A stretch of 61,815 nucleotides of DNA from Magnetococcales bacterium (GCA_002753565.1 PEAM01000025.1:1-61815), one strand, 5' to 3'; shown: positions 1-15,798, counted from the first letter of the stretch. The notes: a model not told the origin generated them from the sequence alone. Translations and numbers: made by a program.

Positions 1-159
1 AGATACAATGTCTCTCGGTCAAACTGACGAAAATTCCGATTCATGGTTTAACTGCCTGATCAGGAGTTCTTTATGCCGTGGAGTATAGCATGTCTGGGCA
101 AAAGTCCGACAGACTCCTAGAAACGGCAGTTGTTAGCCCATAATTCTGGAAACACCAAA
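1..159. other. Intergenic end of window, no gene seen
   Basis: I see no convincing coding frame, RNA gene or repeat here. The stretch lies downstream of the acnB terminator on the minus strand, and any gene it belongs to is outside the window. Confidence 0.4.
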
Positions 160-194
160 CAAAAGCCCCCGGAAAAGAGCGCTTTCCGGGGGCC
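155..194 (-). terminator. Rho-independent terminator of acnB
   Basis: An 11-bp perfect stem (165-175 with 183-193, GC-rich outer half) with a 7-nt loop. On the minus strand it is followed by a T-rich run. It starts 32 bases past the acnB stop codon, the expected position for the end of that transcript. Confidence 0.85.
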
Positions 195-225
195 AAAGTT
201 ACATCAAAAACAGAGGTGAAACTCG

Positions 226-2760
226 TTAGACCCGGCTGTTTTCGTAATCCTCAATCTGATGGAAGTTGAGATATTTATAGGTATCCGCCGATTTGGGGGT
301 AATGCGCTCACTGACCGCCGTCATATATTCAGCTACCGTTGGCAGTCGTCCCAACAGAGAGGTGACAGCAGCAACCTCCGCACTGGAGAGATAGACCTGC
401 GCCCCATTACCCAACCGGTTGTTGAAGTTCCGTGTTGAGGTGGAGACAACCGTCGCATTATCCCGAACCCGAGCCTGATTACCCATACAGAGGGAACAGC
501 CGGGCATTTCGGTTCTGGCCCCAGACTTTCCGAGCACACTATACACCCCTTCATCGATCAGCTGCCGCTCATCCATTCGGGTTGGCGGCGCTACCCACAA
601 GGTACCGGGAACAGGAGGTTGCCCCTCTAAAATCCGGCTGGCGGCACGAAAATGGCCGATGTTGGTCATACACGATCCGATAAAAACCTCATCGATCTTG
701 TTGCCAGCAACATCCGACAGCAACTTGACATCGTCTGGATCGTTGGGACAACAGAGAATCGGCTCTTTGATCTCTGCCATATCGATCTCCAAAATCTCGG
801 CATATTCCGCATCGGCATCAGGGGCCAGCAGAGTGGGGTTGGTTAACCAGCTCTCCATCTCCTTGATGCGATTTTGAATGGCGATGGGATTTTTATAACC
901 CCGCTTCAGCATGTTTTTGAGCAGAGTAATGTTGGAGTTGATATACTCAATAACCGGCTCTTTGTTGAGCCGAACCGTACAGGCCGCCGCAGAACGCTCT
1001 GCCGAAGCATCCGAAAGCTCAAACGCTTGCTCCACTTTAAGATCCGGCAAACCTTCAATCTCTAGAACCCGGCCCGCAAAGACATTTTTCTTGCCCGCTT
1101 TCTCTACCGTCAACAAACCCCGTTGAATCGCCACATAAGGGATGGCATTGACCAGATCTCGCAGGGTAACACCCGGCTGCAGATCCCCCTTGAAGCGGAC
1201 CAGAACCGACTCTGGCATCACCAAAGGCATGGCACCGGTCGCGGCAGCAAAGGCCACCAGGCCCGAACCGGCTGGAAAGGAGATACCGATGGGAAAACGG
1301 GTGTGAGAGTCGCCACCGGTACCAACGGTATCCGGCAGACACATCCGATTCAACCAGGAGTGAATCACCCCATCACCAGGAGCCAGCGCCAAGCCACCAC
1401 GGGTGGAGAAAAAGTCTGGCAGGGTTTGATGGGTTTGAACATCTACCGGCTTGGGATAGGCTGCCGTATGGCAAAAGGACTGCAGAACCAGATCGGCAGA
1501 GAAGCCCAGACAGGCCAGCTCTTTGATCTCATCCCGAGTCATGGGGCCGGTGGTGTCTTGAGAACCCACCGTGGTCATTTTGGGTTCACAGTACTGTCCG
1601 GGACGTACCCCGTCGGCACCGATTGCCCGCCCGACCATCTTTTGGGCCAAGCTGTAACCTTTGCTGCTGGCAGGGGGAATATCGGCCTGTAAAAAGAGGT
1701 CGGAAGGGGGCAGCCCCAACGCTTCCCGAGCCTGAGCCACCAGCTTGCGACCAACAATCAGGTTGATGCGACCGCCAGCCCGAACCTCGTCTGGCAGGGT
1801 GGATGGGCTTAACTTAAAGGTGGTTACCTGCTCACCATTGCGGGTGATGGTTCCCTCTCGGGTGTTGATGGTAATCACATCGCCGGAGTTTAAGCCGGTT
1901 ACATCACACTGAATCGGCAACATGCCAGAGTCTTCAGCGGTATTGAAAAAGATGGGAGCAATGGTACTACCAATCACCACACCACCGGTCCGTTTGGCCG
2001 GTACATAGGGAATATCGTTACCAATGTGCCAGATCAGGGAGTTGGCTGCCGATTTACGGGAGGAGCCGGTTCCGACCACATCACCCACATAGGCGATGGG
2101 GTGGCCCTTCTGCTTGAGGCTCTCCAGCTCTTCTAAAGCGCCCTCTTTCCGAGCCACCAACATGGCTTTGGCATGAACCGGCACATCTGGGCGACTCCAA
2201 GCTTCGGAAGCGGGGGAGAGGTCGTCGGTATTGGTCTCTCCGGGCACCTTGAACACCGTCACCGTTACCTCTTCTACCATGGGTGGGCGAGAGGTAAACC
2301 AGGTGGCATCGGCCCAGTTTTGCAAAACCTGCTTGGCAGAGGCGTTGCTCTTGGCCTTGGCAGCCACATCGTTGAAGGCATCATAGACCAGAAGGGTGCT
2401 GGAAAGGGCCTCTACTGCTGCCGAGGCCATGTCGCTGTCATCGAGAAGGTCGATTAGTGGCTTGACGTTAAACCCACCAATCATGGTCCCCAACAACTGG
2501 ATGGCGGCCTTACGGTCGATAACCGAGCAAGATAGCTCCTTTTTGGCAATCTGGGCCAAAAATTCTGCCTTGACCCCAGAGGCATCGTCCACGCCAGGGG
2601 GAACCTGATTGGAGATGAGGTCCAGCAGAGCAGCCTCCTCCCCTGCGGGGGGATTTTTTAACAGCTCCACCAGAGAGCGTGTCTGTTCGGCATTGAGAGG
2701 AAGAGGGGGAACCCCCTCTTTTTTTCGTTCTGCAACATGTTGGCGATAGGCTTCCAGCAT
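226..2760 (-). CDS. acnB: Aconitate hydratase B (bifunctional 2-methylisocitrate dehydratase)
   Basis: Converts citrate to isocitrate through cis-aconitate in the cytoplasm, in the oxidative or reductive TCA cycle. The 844 residues match the usual AcnB length. The order is AcnB-specific: an N-terminal HEAT-like domain, then the swivel domain ([17 protein letters not shown] near 230), then the catalytic domains. The three cysteines for the 4Fe-4S cluster are visible at about 697 (GSCMTN) and 755/758 (PGCSLC). I chose the ATG at 2760 because an AAGGAGG site lies 7-8 bases upstream; a TTG one codon earlier sits too close to that site. It is a single-gene unit with its own terminator. In this genome it would supply the citrate/isocitrate step of the reductive TCA cycle encoded further right (inference). 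Confidence 0.97.
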   Translation of the reverse strand: MLEAYRQHVAERKKEGVPPLPLNAEQTRSLVELLKNPPAGEEAALLDLISNQVPPGVDDASGVKAEFLAQIAKKELSCSVIDRKAAIQLLGTMIGGFNVKPLIDLLDDSDMASAAVEALSSTLLVYDAFNDVAAKAKSNASAKQVLQNWADATWFTSRPPMVEEVTVTVFKVPGETNTDDLSPASEAWSRPDVPVHAKAMLVARKEGALEELESLKQKGHPIAYVGDVVGTGSSRKSAANSLIWHIGNDIPYVPAKRTGGVVIGSTIAPIFFNTAEDSGMLPIQCDVTGLNSGDVITINTREGTITRNGEQVTTFKLSPSTLPDEVRAGGRINLIVGRKLVAQAREALGLPPSDLFLQADIPPASSKGYSLAQKMVGRAIGADGVRPGQYCEPKMTTVGSQDTTGPMTRDEIKELACLGFSADLVLQSFCHTAAYPKPVDVQTHQTLPDFFSTRGGLALAPGDGVIHSWLNRMCLPDTVGTGGDSHTRFPIGISFPAGSGLVAFAAATGAMPLVMPESVLVRFKGDLQPGVTLRDLVNAIPYVAIQRGLLTVEKAGKKNVFAGRVLEIEGLPDLKVEQAFELSDASAERSAAACTVRLNKEPVIEYINSNITLLKNMLKRGYKNPIAIQNRIKEMESWLTNPTLLAPDADAEYAEILEIDMAEIKEPILCCPNDPDDVKLLSDVAGNKIDEVFIGSCMTNIGHFRAASRILEGQPPVPGTLWVAPPTRMDERQLIDEGVYSVLGKSGARTEMPGCSLCMGNQARVRDNATVVSTSTRNFNNRLGNGAQVYLSSAEVAAVTSLLGRLPTVAEYMTAVSERITPKSADTYKYLNFHQIEDYENSRV

Positions 2761-2965
2761 CAAAACTCCTCCTTAAACAAGCGAATAGGGATTATCCCGG
2801 AAACAGGTGATGTTGGCAGGCAGTGGGTCTCTCTTGATGCAGGCCGTCAGACACCGTTTCTTATGGATGATAAATCAGAGCCGTCATAAAAAATTTTTAA
2901 GCATGATAAACTGAACCTTGATGGAGTGCAAGCTCCAAAGCCCCCCCCACCCAGATTAACCGTCA

Positions 2966-4024
2966 TCAACGCAGCACCCAACCGATTGTAGAGGGTTGAA
3001 GAGCTTGGCGAACCATGGCATCCACCCGCAGCCCCATCCGGGAGAACCAATCCCCCTTGTAGGTATAGCTCACCATCCGTTTGGATTTAATCAGGGTGCG
3101 GGCAATCCAGGAGGCCGACCCCAAACCATCAACCAGACCAATGGTCACCGCCTGATCTCCTGTCCAGACCAGCCCCTCAAACAGCTCTTGATTCCCCGGT
3201 TTCAGCCGGTCGCCTCGGCCCTCTTTAACCGCCTTGATAAATTGGGCATGAATACGACGCAGCAGACTCTGGGCATGGGCCGACTCTTTGGGATTGACCG
3301 GAGAGAAAGGGTCGAGAAAAGATTTGTTGCTACCAGCGGTCAGTTGGCGAGACTCCACACCAATTTTCTCCATGGCTTTTTCCAGGCCAAACCCCTGAAG
3401 AATCACCCCAATAGAGCCGACCATACTGGCCTTGTCCGCGTAGATGTGGGGGGCAGAGGCGGCAATATAGTAACCACCCGAAGCGCAGATATCTTCCAAG
3501 GCAGCATAAACCGGCATTTTAGGGAAGAGTTTCCGCAGGTGGATCATGGCATCATAAACCTGACCAGCCTGAACCGGGCTGCCGCCAGGGCTGTTGATCC
3601 GCAAGATGACCCCTTTGGTATCCGGGTCTTCAAAGGCCTCTGTCAGCCCGCGGATAATGTTCTCTGCGCTGTAGGGTGAGCCGGCCATGATGGGGCCGAT
3701 GACATCCACCACCGCCGTGTGGCCTTTACCGGTCGCCAAACTGTCCAACTCATCCCCCGACCAGCTACCCTCGTGGGCACCCCAGGCGAGAAACAGCAGA
3801 TAGCCGACAATAAACAGACGAAACAGGTTTCTACCCCACCGTCCCCGGCGCTGCTCTCGGGTGTTATCCCGGAGCAGATCCTCCAGAACACGACGCTCCG
3901 CCGCCCGGCTCTCCTCTACCCGCTCCATCCAATCGTCGGGTGTAGAGGCGGGGGGGGCTGGGGAGTGACTGGGTGCAGAATCCTGCTGATTCAGGTCGAT
4001 AAAATCGGGTTCTTTCTTATCCAT
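2966..4024 (-). CDS. sppA: Signal peptide peptidase SppA, short (36K) type
   Basis: Membrane-bound serine/lysine protease of the ClpP-crotonase fold that degrades cleaved signal peptides. At 352 residues it is the short single-domain type, not the 67K double-domain type. The N-terminus is hydrophilic and charged (1-65), followed by one membrane segment at about 66-82. The protease domain carries ASGGYY with the predicted nucleophile Ser182 and, exactly 52 residues later, Lys234 in GSNKS. This is the Ser-Lys spacing known for the Bacillus SppA dyad. INSPGGS at 143-149 forms the oxyanion-side strand. The upstream neighbour ends 65 bases away and the ribosome-binding site is weak. It shows no functional link to acnB. 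Confidence 0.93.
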   Translation of the reverse strand: MDKKEPDFIDLNQQDSAPSHSPAPPASTPDDWMERVEESRAAERRVLEDLLRDNTREQRRGRWGRNLFRLFIVGYLLFLAWGAHEGSWSGDELDSLATGKGHTAVVDVIGPIMAGSPYSAENIIRGLTEAFEDPDTKGVILRINSPGGSPVQAGQVYDAMIHLRKLFPKMPVYAALEDICASGGYYIAASAPHIYADKASMVGSIGVILQGFGLEKAMEKIGVESRQLTAGSNKSFLDPFSPVNPKESAHAQSLLRRIHAQFIKAVKEGRGDRLKPGNQELFEGLVWTGDQAVTIGLVDGLGSASWIARTLIKSKRMVSYTYKGDWFSRMGLRVDAMVRQALQPSTIGWVLR

Positions 4025-4089
4025 TCGCGCAGTTTACCCGTTTAAAAGCGGTCTCGCCCGGAAAAAAAACAATTCCCCCCTTTTTAGGC

Positions 4090-4689
4090 TCAGACCACCT
4101 GAATGGTACGTTTGCCACCATCCGCCAGAATAGCCAGCACCCGCTGACGCCAAGCGGTTGAAAATTGTTCTTTTACCTGGGGATCCTTGCTGCCGTAAAG
4201 GATCTGGCGCATGGCCTCGCCCATATCCCCAGCCGCTGGAATGGCTGCAGGAGAGTAGGTCAATGTCACCGACGCCCCCGTATCCCGACGGGTGAAGGTG
4301 ACCAGATCGGCCCCTTTCACCTTATATTGAAGCAGATCTTTACGGACATGCTGCCCACCCAAACCCTGAAAGCCCTGTCTGGCTGCCGCCCCCGTCAACA
4401 GGGTATAGACCTGACTCATGGGTCCGTTCACCCCCTCCTCCTCACCACCCGCCAACGCCACACCAATCTCTCCTCGGGTAGGGGTCTGGTTGGGGTAGAG
4501 GTGGTCCAAGGCCACTTTAACCAACAAAAAAGCCCCCGCCACCGTTGGACAGGCATGGCCAGAGAGCTTGACAGCATCGTCAAAGGTGTAGGTGAAATGG
4601 CCATCACCGGCGCCGAGCAGATCGGCTAGAGGATCATAGAGGGTGATGGCGGGCTCTTGGGGAAAAAAAGTTTGCGGTTGACTATGCAC
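4090..4689 (-). CDS. FmdE-domain-like protein of unknown function
   Basis: 199 residues with a GHACPTVAGAF motif near residue 46. It resembles the Gly-His-x-Cys-Pro signature of the FmdE family, named for a gene in the molybdenum formylmethanofuran dehydrogenase operon but widespread in bacteria without that enzyme. A GGEEEGVNGP stretch follows. I see no signal peptide, membrane segment or further cysteine cluster. The start is GTG (4687-4689) with GAGG about 10 bases upstream. It lies 27 bases behind a MerR-type regulator gene on the same strand, so the two are probably co-transcribed and the regulator may control it. A role in metal or C1 chemistry would be a guess. The FmdE match is from motif recognition only. 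Confidence 0.5.
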   Translation of the reverse strand: MHSQPQTFFPQEPAITLYDPLADLLGAGDGHFTYTFDDAVKLSGHACPTVAGAFLLVKVALDHLYPNQTPTRGEIGVALAGGEEEGVNGPMSQVYTLLTGAAARQGFQGLGGQHVRKDLLQYKVKGADLVTFTRRDTGASVTLTYSPAAIPAAGDMGEAMRQILYGSKDPQVKEQFSTAWRQRVLAILADGGKRTIQVV

Positions 4690-4716
4690 GGATCAAGATC
4701 CTCATAAACAGAAGCC

Positions 4717-5202
4717 TCAAGGGGAAGGGGTGACACCATATCCCTGATTTTTTTTGAGTTTAATATCGACAACACTCTTTAAGACACTGACACAAAAACG
4801 CATGTCATACACCTCACACGACCGACACTCCTGAGAAGTTGCCTCGCATTTATTCTCTTTGTTGGCCCAACAGGGGCTATCGTGTTGAGTGATGGCCGGA
4901 CAGTCCTGCTTCTCCACATAGCCACACTGCTTTTTCTCCCAACAGGGGATCAGGGACATCAGGGTGCGAATACCGGCAATGCTGATACTGGATTTGATCA
5001 TTTTACGGATTTCAATCAACCACTGAATATCTCCCTCGGTAAAATAACGGGTACCCGCACCGTTCTTGTAAGAGATAAACAGCCCCTCCCGCTCGTACAT
5101 GTGAATGGTTCGAATTGAGATTCCCAGCCGTTTGGCCACCACGCCAATCTTGACCATCTCCTCCCCTGAACCGGCTGAATCCGTTTCTGAATTTCTCAGC
5201 AT
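4717..5202 (-). CDS. MerR-family transcriptional regulator with cysteine-rich C-terminus
   Basis: Winged helix-turn-helix DNA-binding protein. The MerR head is clear (KIGVVAKRLGISIRTIHMYE, then GTRYFTEGDI). The C-terminal half is unusual: nine cysteines lie in CWEKKQC, CPAI, CWANKENKC and CRSCEVY patterns before a short basic tail, which suggests a metal, Fe-S or redox sensing domain (inference). The first ATG (5202) gives 161 residues. An internal ATG at 5157, giving MVKIGVV, is preceded by AGGGGAGGAG and matches where family members normally begin, so it may be the true start. The FmdE-like gene follows 27 bases downstream and is the likely target. Confidence 0.82.
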   Translation of the reverse strand: MLRNSETDSAGSGEEMVKIGVVAKRLGISIRTIHMYEREGLFISYKNGAGTRYFTEGDIQWLIEIRKMIKSSISIAGIRTLMSLIPCWEKKQCGYVEKQDCPAITQHDSPCWANKENKCEATSQECRSCEVYDMRFCVSVLKSVVDIKLKKNQGYGVTPSP

Positions 5203-5384
5203 TTGCCGTCACCCATACCTTTGTGGTCTAACTAAAATTTATATCGATTTAAACATGTCAAATTAACAATATAACTAACGAAAGAGAAAGATCAACATCC
5301 ATCAATATATGATAATATTATAATTTTGACATAATCAACCATAAGACGAACCATCTCATCCTTATGATTTAAAAACAGAAACAC

Positions 5385-5420
5385 AAAGAAAGCCCCGAAG
5401 AAATCCTCCTCTTCGGGGCG
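5385..5420 (-). terminator. Terminator after eno
   Basis: Nine-bp perfect stem (5392-5400 with 5411-5419) with a 10-nt loop, flanked by A/T runs on both sides. Read on the minus strand it closes the pyrG-to-eno transcript. The neighbouring 5203-5385 is AT-rich and holds no gene that I can see. Confidence 0.8.
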
Positions 5421-5455
5421 AAAAAAAACTTTTATGTCGCCATAAAGGTCAGTAA

Positions 5456-8258
<2,803 letters not shown>

Positions 8259-8262
<4 letters not shown>

Positions 8263-9605
8263 CCGCCGCTCTCCTTCATCACATCTTCCAGAGCCTGGGC
8301 ATAGCGGTCTCTGTCTTGCTCTGTTTTTGTCTCGGTGCAACAGACCAGCAGACGGTCTGATGCCAAGGCCAGACCACCAATAATACCCCGATCAAACAAC
8401 CCCGCCAACACCGACTCAACCGGTCGGGCCAACTGCAGGACAAACTCATGAAAAAACGGGCCATCATAGCCCTTCTCCACGCCGACGATCCCTGTCAATT
8501 TTTCTTGCAACTGTTTGCTGTTATGGTGACAGGCTGTCGCAACACGGGCCAACCCGGTGGGCCCCAAAAGGGCCAGATAAAGGGTGGCCGCTACCGTCAT
8601 CAACCCCTGGTTGGTACAGATATTGGAGGTGGCCTTGGCACGGCGAATATGCTGCTCTCGGGCCTGCAGAGTCAGGACAAAACCCACCTGGCCCCGCCGA
8701 TCCTCTGTCCGACCGACAATCCGACCCGGCAGCTGCCGGGTCCACTGTGTCTGGCAGGCCAAAAAACCCAAATAGGGACCACCCGAAGAGAGAGGAATCC
8801 CCAGAGGCTGTCCCTCCCCACAGACCAGATCCGCCCCCTTCTCGCCCCACTCCCCCGGCGGCTTCAACACCCCCAGACTCAACGGATTGACCACCCCAAT
8901 CACCAGAGCCCCCTGGGCGTGTCCCCAGTTGGTCAGGGCATCCACCTCTTCTAACACACCAAAATAATTGGGTTGGGGAATCAGCAAAGCCAGCCAATCC
9001 CTCTGAGGGTAGCCCGCCAACCGTTGCCAATCGACCGCACCCGTCAACGGACAGCTCTCGATCTCCACCAACTCAATCCCCAGTTGACTAACCAGAGTGC
9101 GAATGGTCGCCACAACCCGTGGGTTGACCGTCGCCGGAATCCCCACACACCCCCCTTGTTTTTGGCTACAGCGTACCGCCATCAAAACTGCTTCAGCGGT
9201 TGCGCTGGCGCCATCGTAAAGAGAGGCGTTGGAGAGATCCATGCCGGTGAGGCCGGCTATCATGGTTTGGTACTCATACAGAAGCTGCAGCGTGCCCTGG
9301 CTGGCCTCTGCCTGATAGGGGGTATAGGCCGAATAGAACTCCCCCCGACCGGCAATCTCCCAAACAGCGGCCGGAATGTGGTGCTCATAGGCTCCGGCCC
9401 CCAAAAAAGCCAACGCACCCCCCTCCTTCCCCGCCCGCTCTCGCATCAACCGGGAGATCGCCATCTCTTTGAGGGGAGGTGGCAGGCGAGGAGGAGCAGA
9501 ACGTAGAGTGGTGGGAATCTCATCAAACAGCGCATCCAAACTCTCAACGCCAATGGTCGAGAGCATGCTTTGAACATCTTCTTGGGTATGGGGAATAAAA
9601 GGCAT
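8259..9605 (-). CDS. gcvPA: Glycine dehydrogenase (decarboxylating) subunit 1 (P-protein, N-terminal half)
   Basis: Partner of GcvPB, forming the heterotetrameric P-protein. At 448 residues it is full length. Family features are the opening [49 protein letters not shown] and the [12 protein letters not shown] motif. It starts 16 bases after gcvT and overlaps gcvPB by four bases. The usual gene order gcvT-gcvH-gcvPA-gcvPB is broken: there is no room for gcvH between gcvT and this gene, so the lipoyl carrier must be encoded elsewhere. Confidence 0.96.
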
Positions 9606-9621
9606 GGTCAGCGAGGGCGTT

Positions 9622-10776
9622 TCATGATGATTCTCGGGTTAAAGGCGAAGAGCAGGAGCCCTCCTTACCATCCCAAACCGACACACCCCGTTTGACAAAA
9701 GGAAGGGAGACAATCCGAGCCTCCAGATGGCGCCCGCGAACCTCCACCTGACAGCCACCTCCCACCTCCAGATGGCTGGCCACTCGAGCCAGGGCGATCC
9801 CTTTACCCAAAGTGGGAGAGTAACCACCGCTGGTAATCTCACCCATTATCTTTCCCCCCAACAGCACCTTTTGCTGGTTGCGAAGCACCCCTTTATCCTG
9901 AAGGATCAAGCCAACCCGCTTTTTGTCAACCCCACCATATCGCCACTTTTTCAAAGCCGCACGACCGATAAAATCCCGACTCTCCGGCTCCCAATCTATG
10001 GTCCAGGCCACCCCGGACTCCAGAGGGTTGTGTTTTTCATCCATATCGGTACCGTAGAGGTTCAGCCCCGCCTCCAGTCGCAAAGTGTCCCGTGCCCCCA
10101 AACCGACCGGAGAGACCATCTCCCCACGCAACAGCCCATTCCAGACCCGCTCAGACCACTCAGCAGGAAACATCAGCTCAAACCCATCTTCTCCGGTATA
10201 ACCGGTGCGGGCAACCCGCCACCCCCCTTCAACCAACATTTGAAACGGTCTCAATGCCGCCACCTTCTCCACCAGATGGCTGGGCAGGGCATGTTCCAGA
10301 CTATCAGGGGCCTTGGGACCTTGCAGAGCCAGAATAGCCAACTCTTGACGAAGCACCACCTGCACCCCAAAAGAGGGGGCATGGGCACGAAGCCAGGCCA
10401 GATCTTTTTTTCGGGTACTTGCATTGACCACCAGGGAAAAAAGCCCTTTTTTCAAACGGAAAAGAATCAGATCATCCGCCACATTCCCCCGATCATTGAG
10501 CATCAATCCATAAGCCCCCGGTACCGGATCACCCGGCTCTACCACCGGCAGGCGGGCGACATCGCAGGCTAGCAGGCGCTGCAGCAGATCCTCGCCCCCC
10601 TCACCCAAAAGATCGATAATCCCCATATGGGACACATCAAAAAGACCACAACAGCGCCGAACCTCATGATGCTCCTGAAGCTGAGAACCATAGTGCAGCG
10701 GCATCTCCCATCCAGAAAAATCCACCATTTTGGCCCCCAGGGCCACATGTCGATTATGGAGCGAAGTCTGAGCCAT
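9622..10776 (-). CDS. gcvT: Aminomethyltransferase (glycine cleavage T-protein)
   Basis: Releases ammonia from the aminomethyl-lipoyl carrier and transfers the one-carbon unit to tetrahydrofolate. 384 residues. Characteristic segments are [20 protein letters not shown], the folate-binding [10 protein letters not shown] loop and [18 protein letters not shown], followed by the C-terminal barrel with [18 protein letters not shown]. It begins 6 bases after the kdsA stop with AAGGG about 10 bases before the ATG, so it shares the kdsA transcript. There is no space for a glycine riboswitch in front of it, so the glycine control common for gcvT operons cannot act locally here. Confidence 0.97.
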   Translation of the reverse strand: MAQTSLHNRHVALGAKMVDFSGWEMPLHYGSQLQEHHEVRRCCGLFDVSHMGIIDLLGEGGEDLLQRLLACDVARLPVVEPGDPVPGAYGLMLNDRGNVADDLILFRLKKGLFSLVVNASTRKKDLAWLRAHAPSFGVQVVLRQELAILALQGPKAPDSLEHALPSHLVEKVAALRPFQMLVEGGWRVARTGYTGEDGFELMFPAEWSERVWNGLLRGEMVSPVGLGARDTLRLEAGLNLYGTDMDEKHNPLESGVAWTIDWEPESRDFIGRAALKKWRYGGVDKKRVGLILQDKGVLRNQQKVLLGGKIMGEITSGGYSPTLGKGIALARVASHLEVGGGCQVEVRGRHLEARIVSLPFVKRGVSVWDGKEGSCSSPLTRESS

Positions 10777-10782
10777 TTAACG

Positions 10783-13490
<2,708 letters not shown>

Positions 13491-14444
13491 TCAATCGGCC
13501 CTCTCATAATTATCGTCAAACACCCCCTGCCCCTTTTTCCGTTTCGCAAGCAGAGGTTCGACCGATTCAAGGGCTGCAGCCTCCAGCCCCTCCCCTCCCG
13601 GTAGCCAAACAATAGCCACCCCCCGCTTTTCCATCCGTCGAAACCAGGTATCCTGTCGTTTGGCAAAATGATGGATGGCATGGTTAAGATGTTGAAACAG
13701 GCTCTCCCTATCCAACTCCCCCCGCAGCATACGGGAGATAAAACGGTATTCCAAGCCATAAAAGTAGAGCTGCTCATGGCTGACACCCGCAGCCAACAAC
13801 CCCTCCACCTCCTCCACCATCCCCTCGGCCAGCCGCTGCCGTAGTCGTTGGGTAATACGCTGCCGCAAAACCGACCTGGGCCAACGAATCCCCAAAACCA
13901 GCGCCGATATCGGTGGGGGAGGCGGCAGTTTGGCCAACAGGGGCTTTTCACCCTCGGCAATTTCGATGGCCCGCACCAACCGATCCCGATCCAACAGGTC
14001 GGTCACATTATGTTGGCTGGGACGAACCGCTTTCAAGCGTGCTTGTAGCACCGCCAGAGAGCAAGAGGCAAGGGCTTCTCGAAGGGAGGGATTTTCCGGT
14101 ACCGGCACCAACCGATAACCACCCAGAATCGAGTCCAGATAGAGCCCGCTCCCCCCCACCAGGAGAGGAAACTTCCCCCGACAACGGATGGTCTCCACCG
14201 ACTCATAGGCAAGCCGCTGAAAATCAAACAGACTGAAACTTTCACCCGGATCAACACAATCGATTAAATGGTAGGGAACCTCTTCATACTCCGGCAGATC
14301 CTTACCCGTGCCGATATCCATGCCCCGGAACAGCTGGCGAGAGTCTGCCGAGATAATTTCTCCATCCAGAGCCCGGGCCAAAGCAACCCCCAGGCCGGTC
14401 TTGCCCGAAGCGGTCGCCCCGACAACAGCCAGAAGATCATTCAT
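13491..14444 (-). CDS. miaA: tRNA dimethylallyltransferase
   Basis: Adds the dimethylallyl group to A37 of tRNAs reading UNN codons. The P-loop VVGATASGKTGLG is at the N-terminus, followed by ISADSRQLFRGMDIGTGK, the catalytic aspartate region of the family, and LVGGSGLYLDSIL. I chose the ATG at 14442-14444, giving 317 residues; a TTG 11 codons upstream only lengthens it into the preceding gene. The start overlaps the end of the small membrane protein gene by 8 bases, indicating coupling. In many proteobacteria miaA stands next to hfq or mutL; here it follows a recombinase-like gene. Confidence 0.96.
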   Translation of the reverse strand: MNDLLAVVGATASGKTGLGVALARALDGEIISADSRQLFRGMDIGTGKDLPEYEEVPYHLIDCVDPGESFSLFDFQRLAYESVETIRCRGKFPLLVGGSGLYLDSILGGYRLVPVPENPSLREALASCSLAVLQARLKAVRPSQHNVTDLLDRDRLVRAIEIAEGEKPLLAKLPPPPPISALVLGIRWPRSVLRQRITQRLRQRLAEGMVEEVEGLLAAGVSHEQLYFYGLEYRFISRMLRGELDRESLFQHLNHAIHHFAKRQDTWFRRMEKRGVAIVWLPGGEGLEAAALESVEPLLAKRKKGQGVFDDNYERAD

Positions 14445-14736
14445 GGTGAGGCGGTTCAGGCAGAATGGATGGAGCAATCAATAGATAGAGAATCACCGGC
14501 GGAATCAGGGTAATGAGGAGCTGATCACGAAGTTGATGCCGCTGCCCTCTAAACAGAGAGATCAAAATCCGCCCAAAGCCAAACTGGAACCAAAACAGAG
14601 AGCATAAAAACCACATCTCCTGCCACGCACCCCCTCCACTCACCCGAAAATGCTCTTTGATGATAAGCAGGCTAAAGCCTCCCCATATCAAGGCACCCAA
14701 GAGCCAAGGGTTGATCAGAGTCGGTCGCCTCCTCAT
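14437..14736 (-). CDS. Small membrane protein of unknown function
   Basis: 99 residues with three predicted membrane segments, at about 11-27, 42-60 and 73-90, separated by short basic loops (KEHFR, FRGQRHQLRDQ). I do not recognise a family. The start ATG overlaps the stop of the recombinase-like gene as ATGA, and its own end overlaps miaA. It is therefore embedded in a tightly coupled set of three genes and is probably translated, despite its small size. Confidence 0.6.
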   Translation of the reverse strand: MRRRPTLINPWLLGALIWGGFSLLIIKEHFRVSGGGAWQEMWFLCSLFWFQFGFGRILISLFRGQRHQLRDQLLITLIPPVILYLLIAPSILPEPPHHE

Positions 14737-15770
14737 CTCTTTCCCACGCCAACCGGCACCCCAAAAGAGCCTCGCCCCCCTCGGCGACCCGACCCCCGTT
14801 TGAGAGCGGGCTTGACAGCCTCTTCTGGTTTTGGTCTACGGCGAACTCCAACAGCACTCTCCCCCCCCTTGCCCTTGATAACGCCCACCCCCAAGGCATC
14901 CAACCGTTTGACCAACGCCTCTGGTTGCTGCTCCGGTCGACGTCGACCCCGAATACCTCGGGTTCCAGCCAGAGCGATAATCTCCAACTCGCTCAAGCCA
15001 ACCTCTCGCAGATAAGAGATGGCCTCAAAACGCAAATCACTAAAACGAAACGCCTTCATGCGGGCGGTCAGCAATAGCTGCCGAAAAACCCGATCAATGG
15101 CATAAGGCCTGCGGGTTTCAAAGCGGCCCAACTCACCGTAAAAGAGCAGCGGCGTATCGGTCGGGCGATCTTTTTGAGCAAAAATTTCTTGGAAAATATG
15201 CACCGCCTTTTGGGTAAGGGGAACAGGGCGAGGGGCTTTTGTCTGGTTTTTGGGAACCACGGCGATCCGTTTTTTCAGGTCGATATCTTCTTGCTTTAAA
15301 GTGAGAATCTCACTCTTACGCATAGCGGTCTCCAGCCCCAAACGGACCACCCACCCCAGCATGGGGTTAGGGTGTTTGTCACAGGCCGCCAACAGCCTGA
15401 CCCGCTCCCCCGGCCGCAATCGCCTGTCCCGGCCATGGGTTCTGGCTGTACTTCCCAAGCTGCTGACCGGATTGGCCTGACCAGCCATCTGCCACACCCC
15501 CATGGCCCTTTCAAACAGAGCCGATAAAAAAACAAAATCTTTCTCGACCGTGGCGGCAGAGGCATCTTTCAGCCTTTTTTCACGGTATTCCGACAGAACG
15601 AGGGGCGTGATAGAGGCCAGAGAACGCTCTCCCCCCAACCGCTTGATCAGCATGGAGGCCAACCGCTCGTCTCGGGCCTGGCTCTGAGGGGAGAGACGGC
15701 TGGAGACTTCGAGCAGATATCGATGGAGTGCCGCCTGAAAAGTCAGTTCTGCCGAGAGCTCTTCCGTCAT
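14733..15770 (-). CDS. Tyrosine-recombinase-like protein lacking the catalytic tyrosine
   Basis: 345 residues from the ATG at 15768-15770; a TTG at 15791 is an alternative start, used for the residue numbers below. Residues 15-120 look like an N-terminal SAM-like (core-binding) domain. The catalytic domain then shows the first arginine in ETAMRKSEILTL (Arg158), a lysine in KNQTKAPRPVPL (Lys181 or Lys185) and the second arginine in FSDLRFEAISYL (Arg254). The usual HxxR histidine is Ser251, the LGH box reads LAGTRG, and no tyrosine occurs after Tyr260, so the nucleophile is missing. The protein ends in about 60 residues rich in Gly, Arg and Lys. It is coupled to a membrane protein gene and miaA. 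DNA binding without strand cleavage is the simplest reading (inference). Confidence 0.7.
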   Translation of the reverse strand: MTEELSAELTFQAALHRYLLEVSSRLSPQSQARDERLASMLIKRLGGERSLASITPLVLSEYREKRLKDASAATVEKDFVFLSALFERAMGVWQMAGQANPVSSLGSTARTHGRDRRLRPGERVRLLAACDKHPNPMLGWVVRLGLETAMRKSEILTLKQEDIDLKKRIAVVPKNQTKAPRPVPLTQKAVHIFQEIFAQKDRPTDTPLLFYGELGRFETRRPYAIDRVFRQLLLTARMKAFRFSDLRFEAISYLREVGLSELEIIALAGTRGIRGRRRPEQQPEALVKRLDALGVGVIKGKGGESAVGVRRRPKPEEAVKPALKRGSGRRGGRGSFGVPVGVGKR

Positions 15771-15798
15771 CAACTTCTCACCCCTTCCCAACCCTTGA

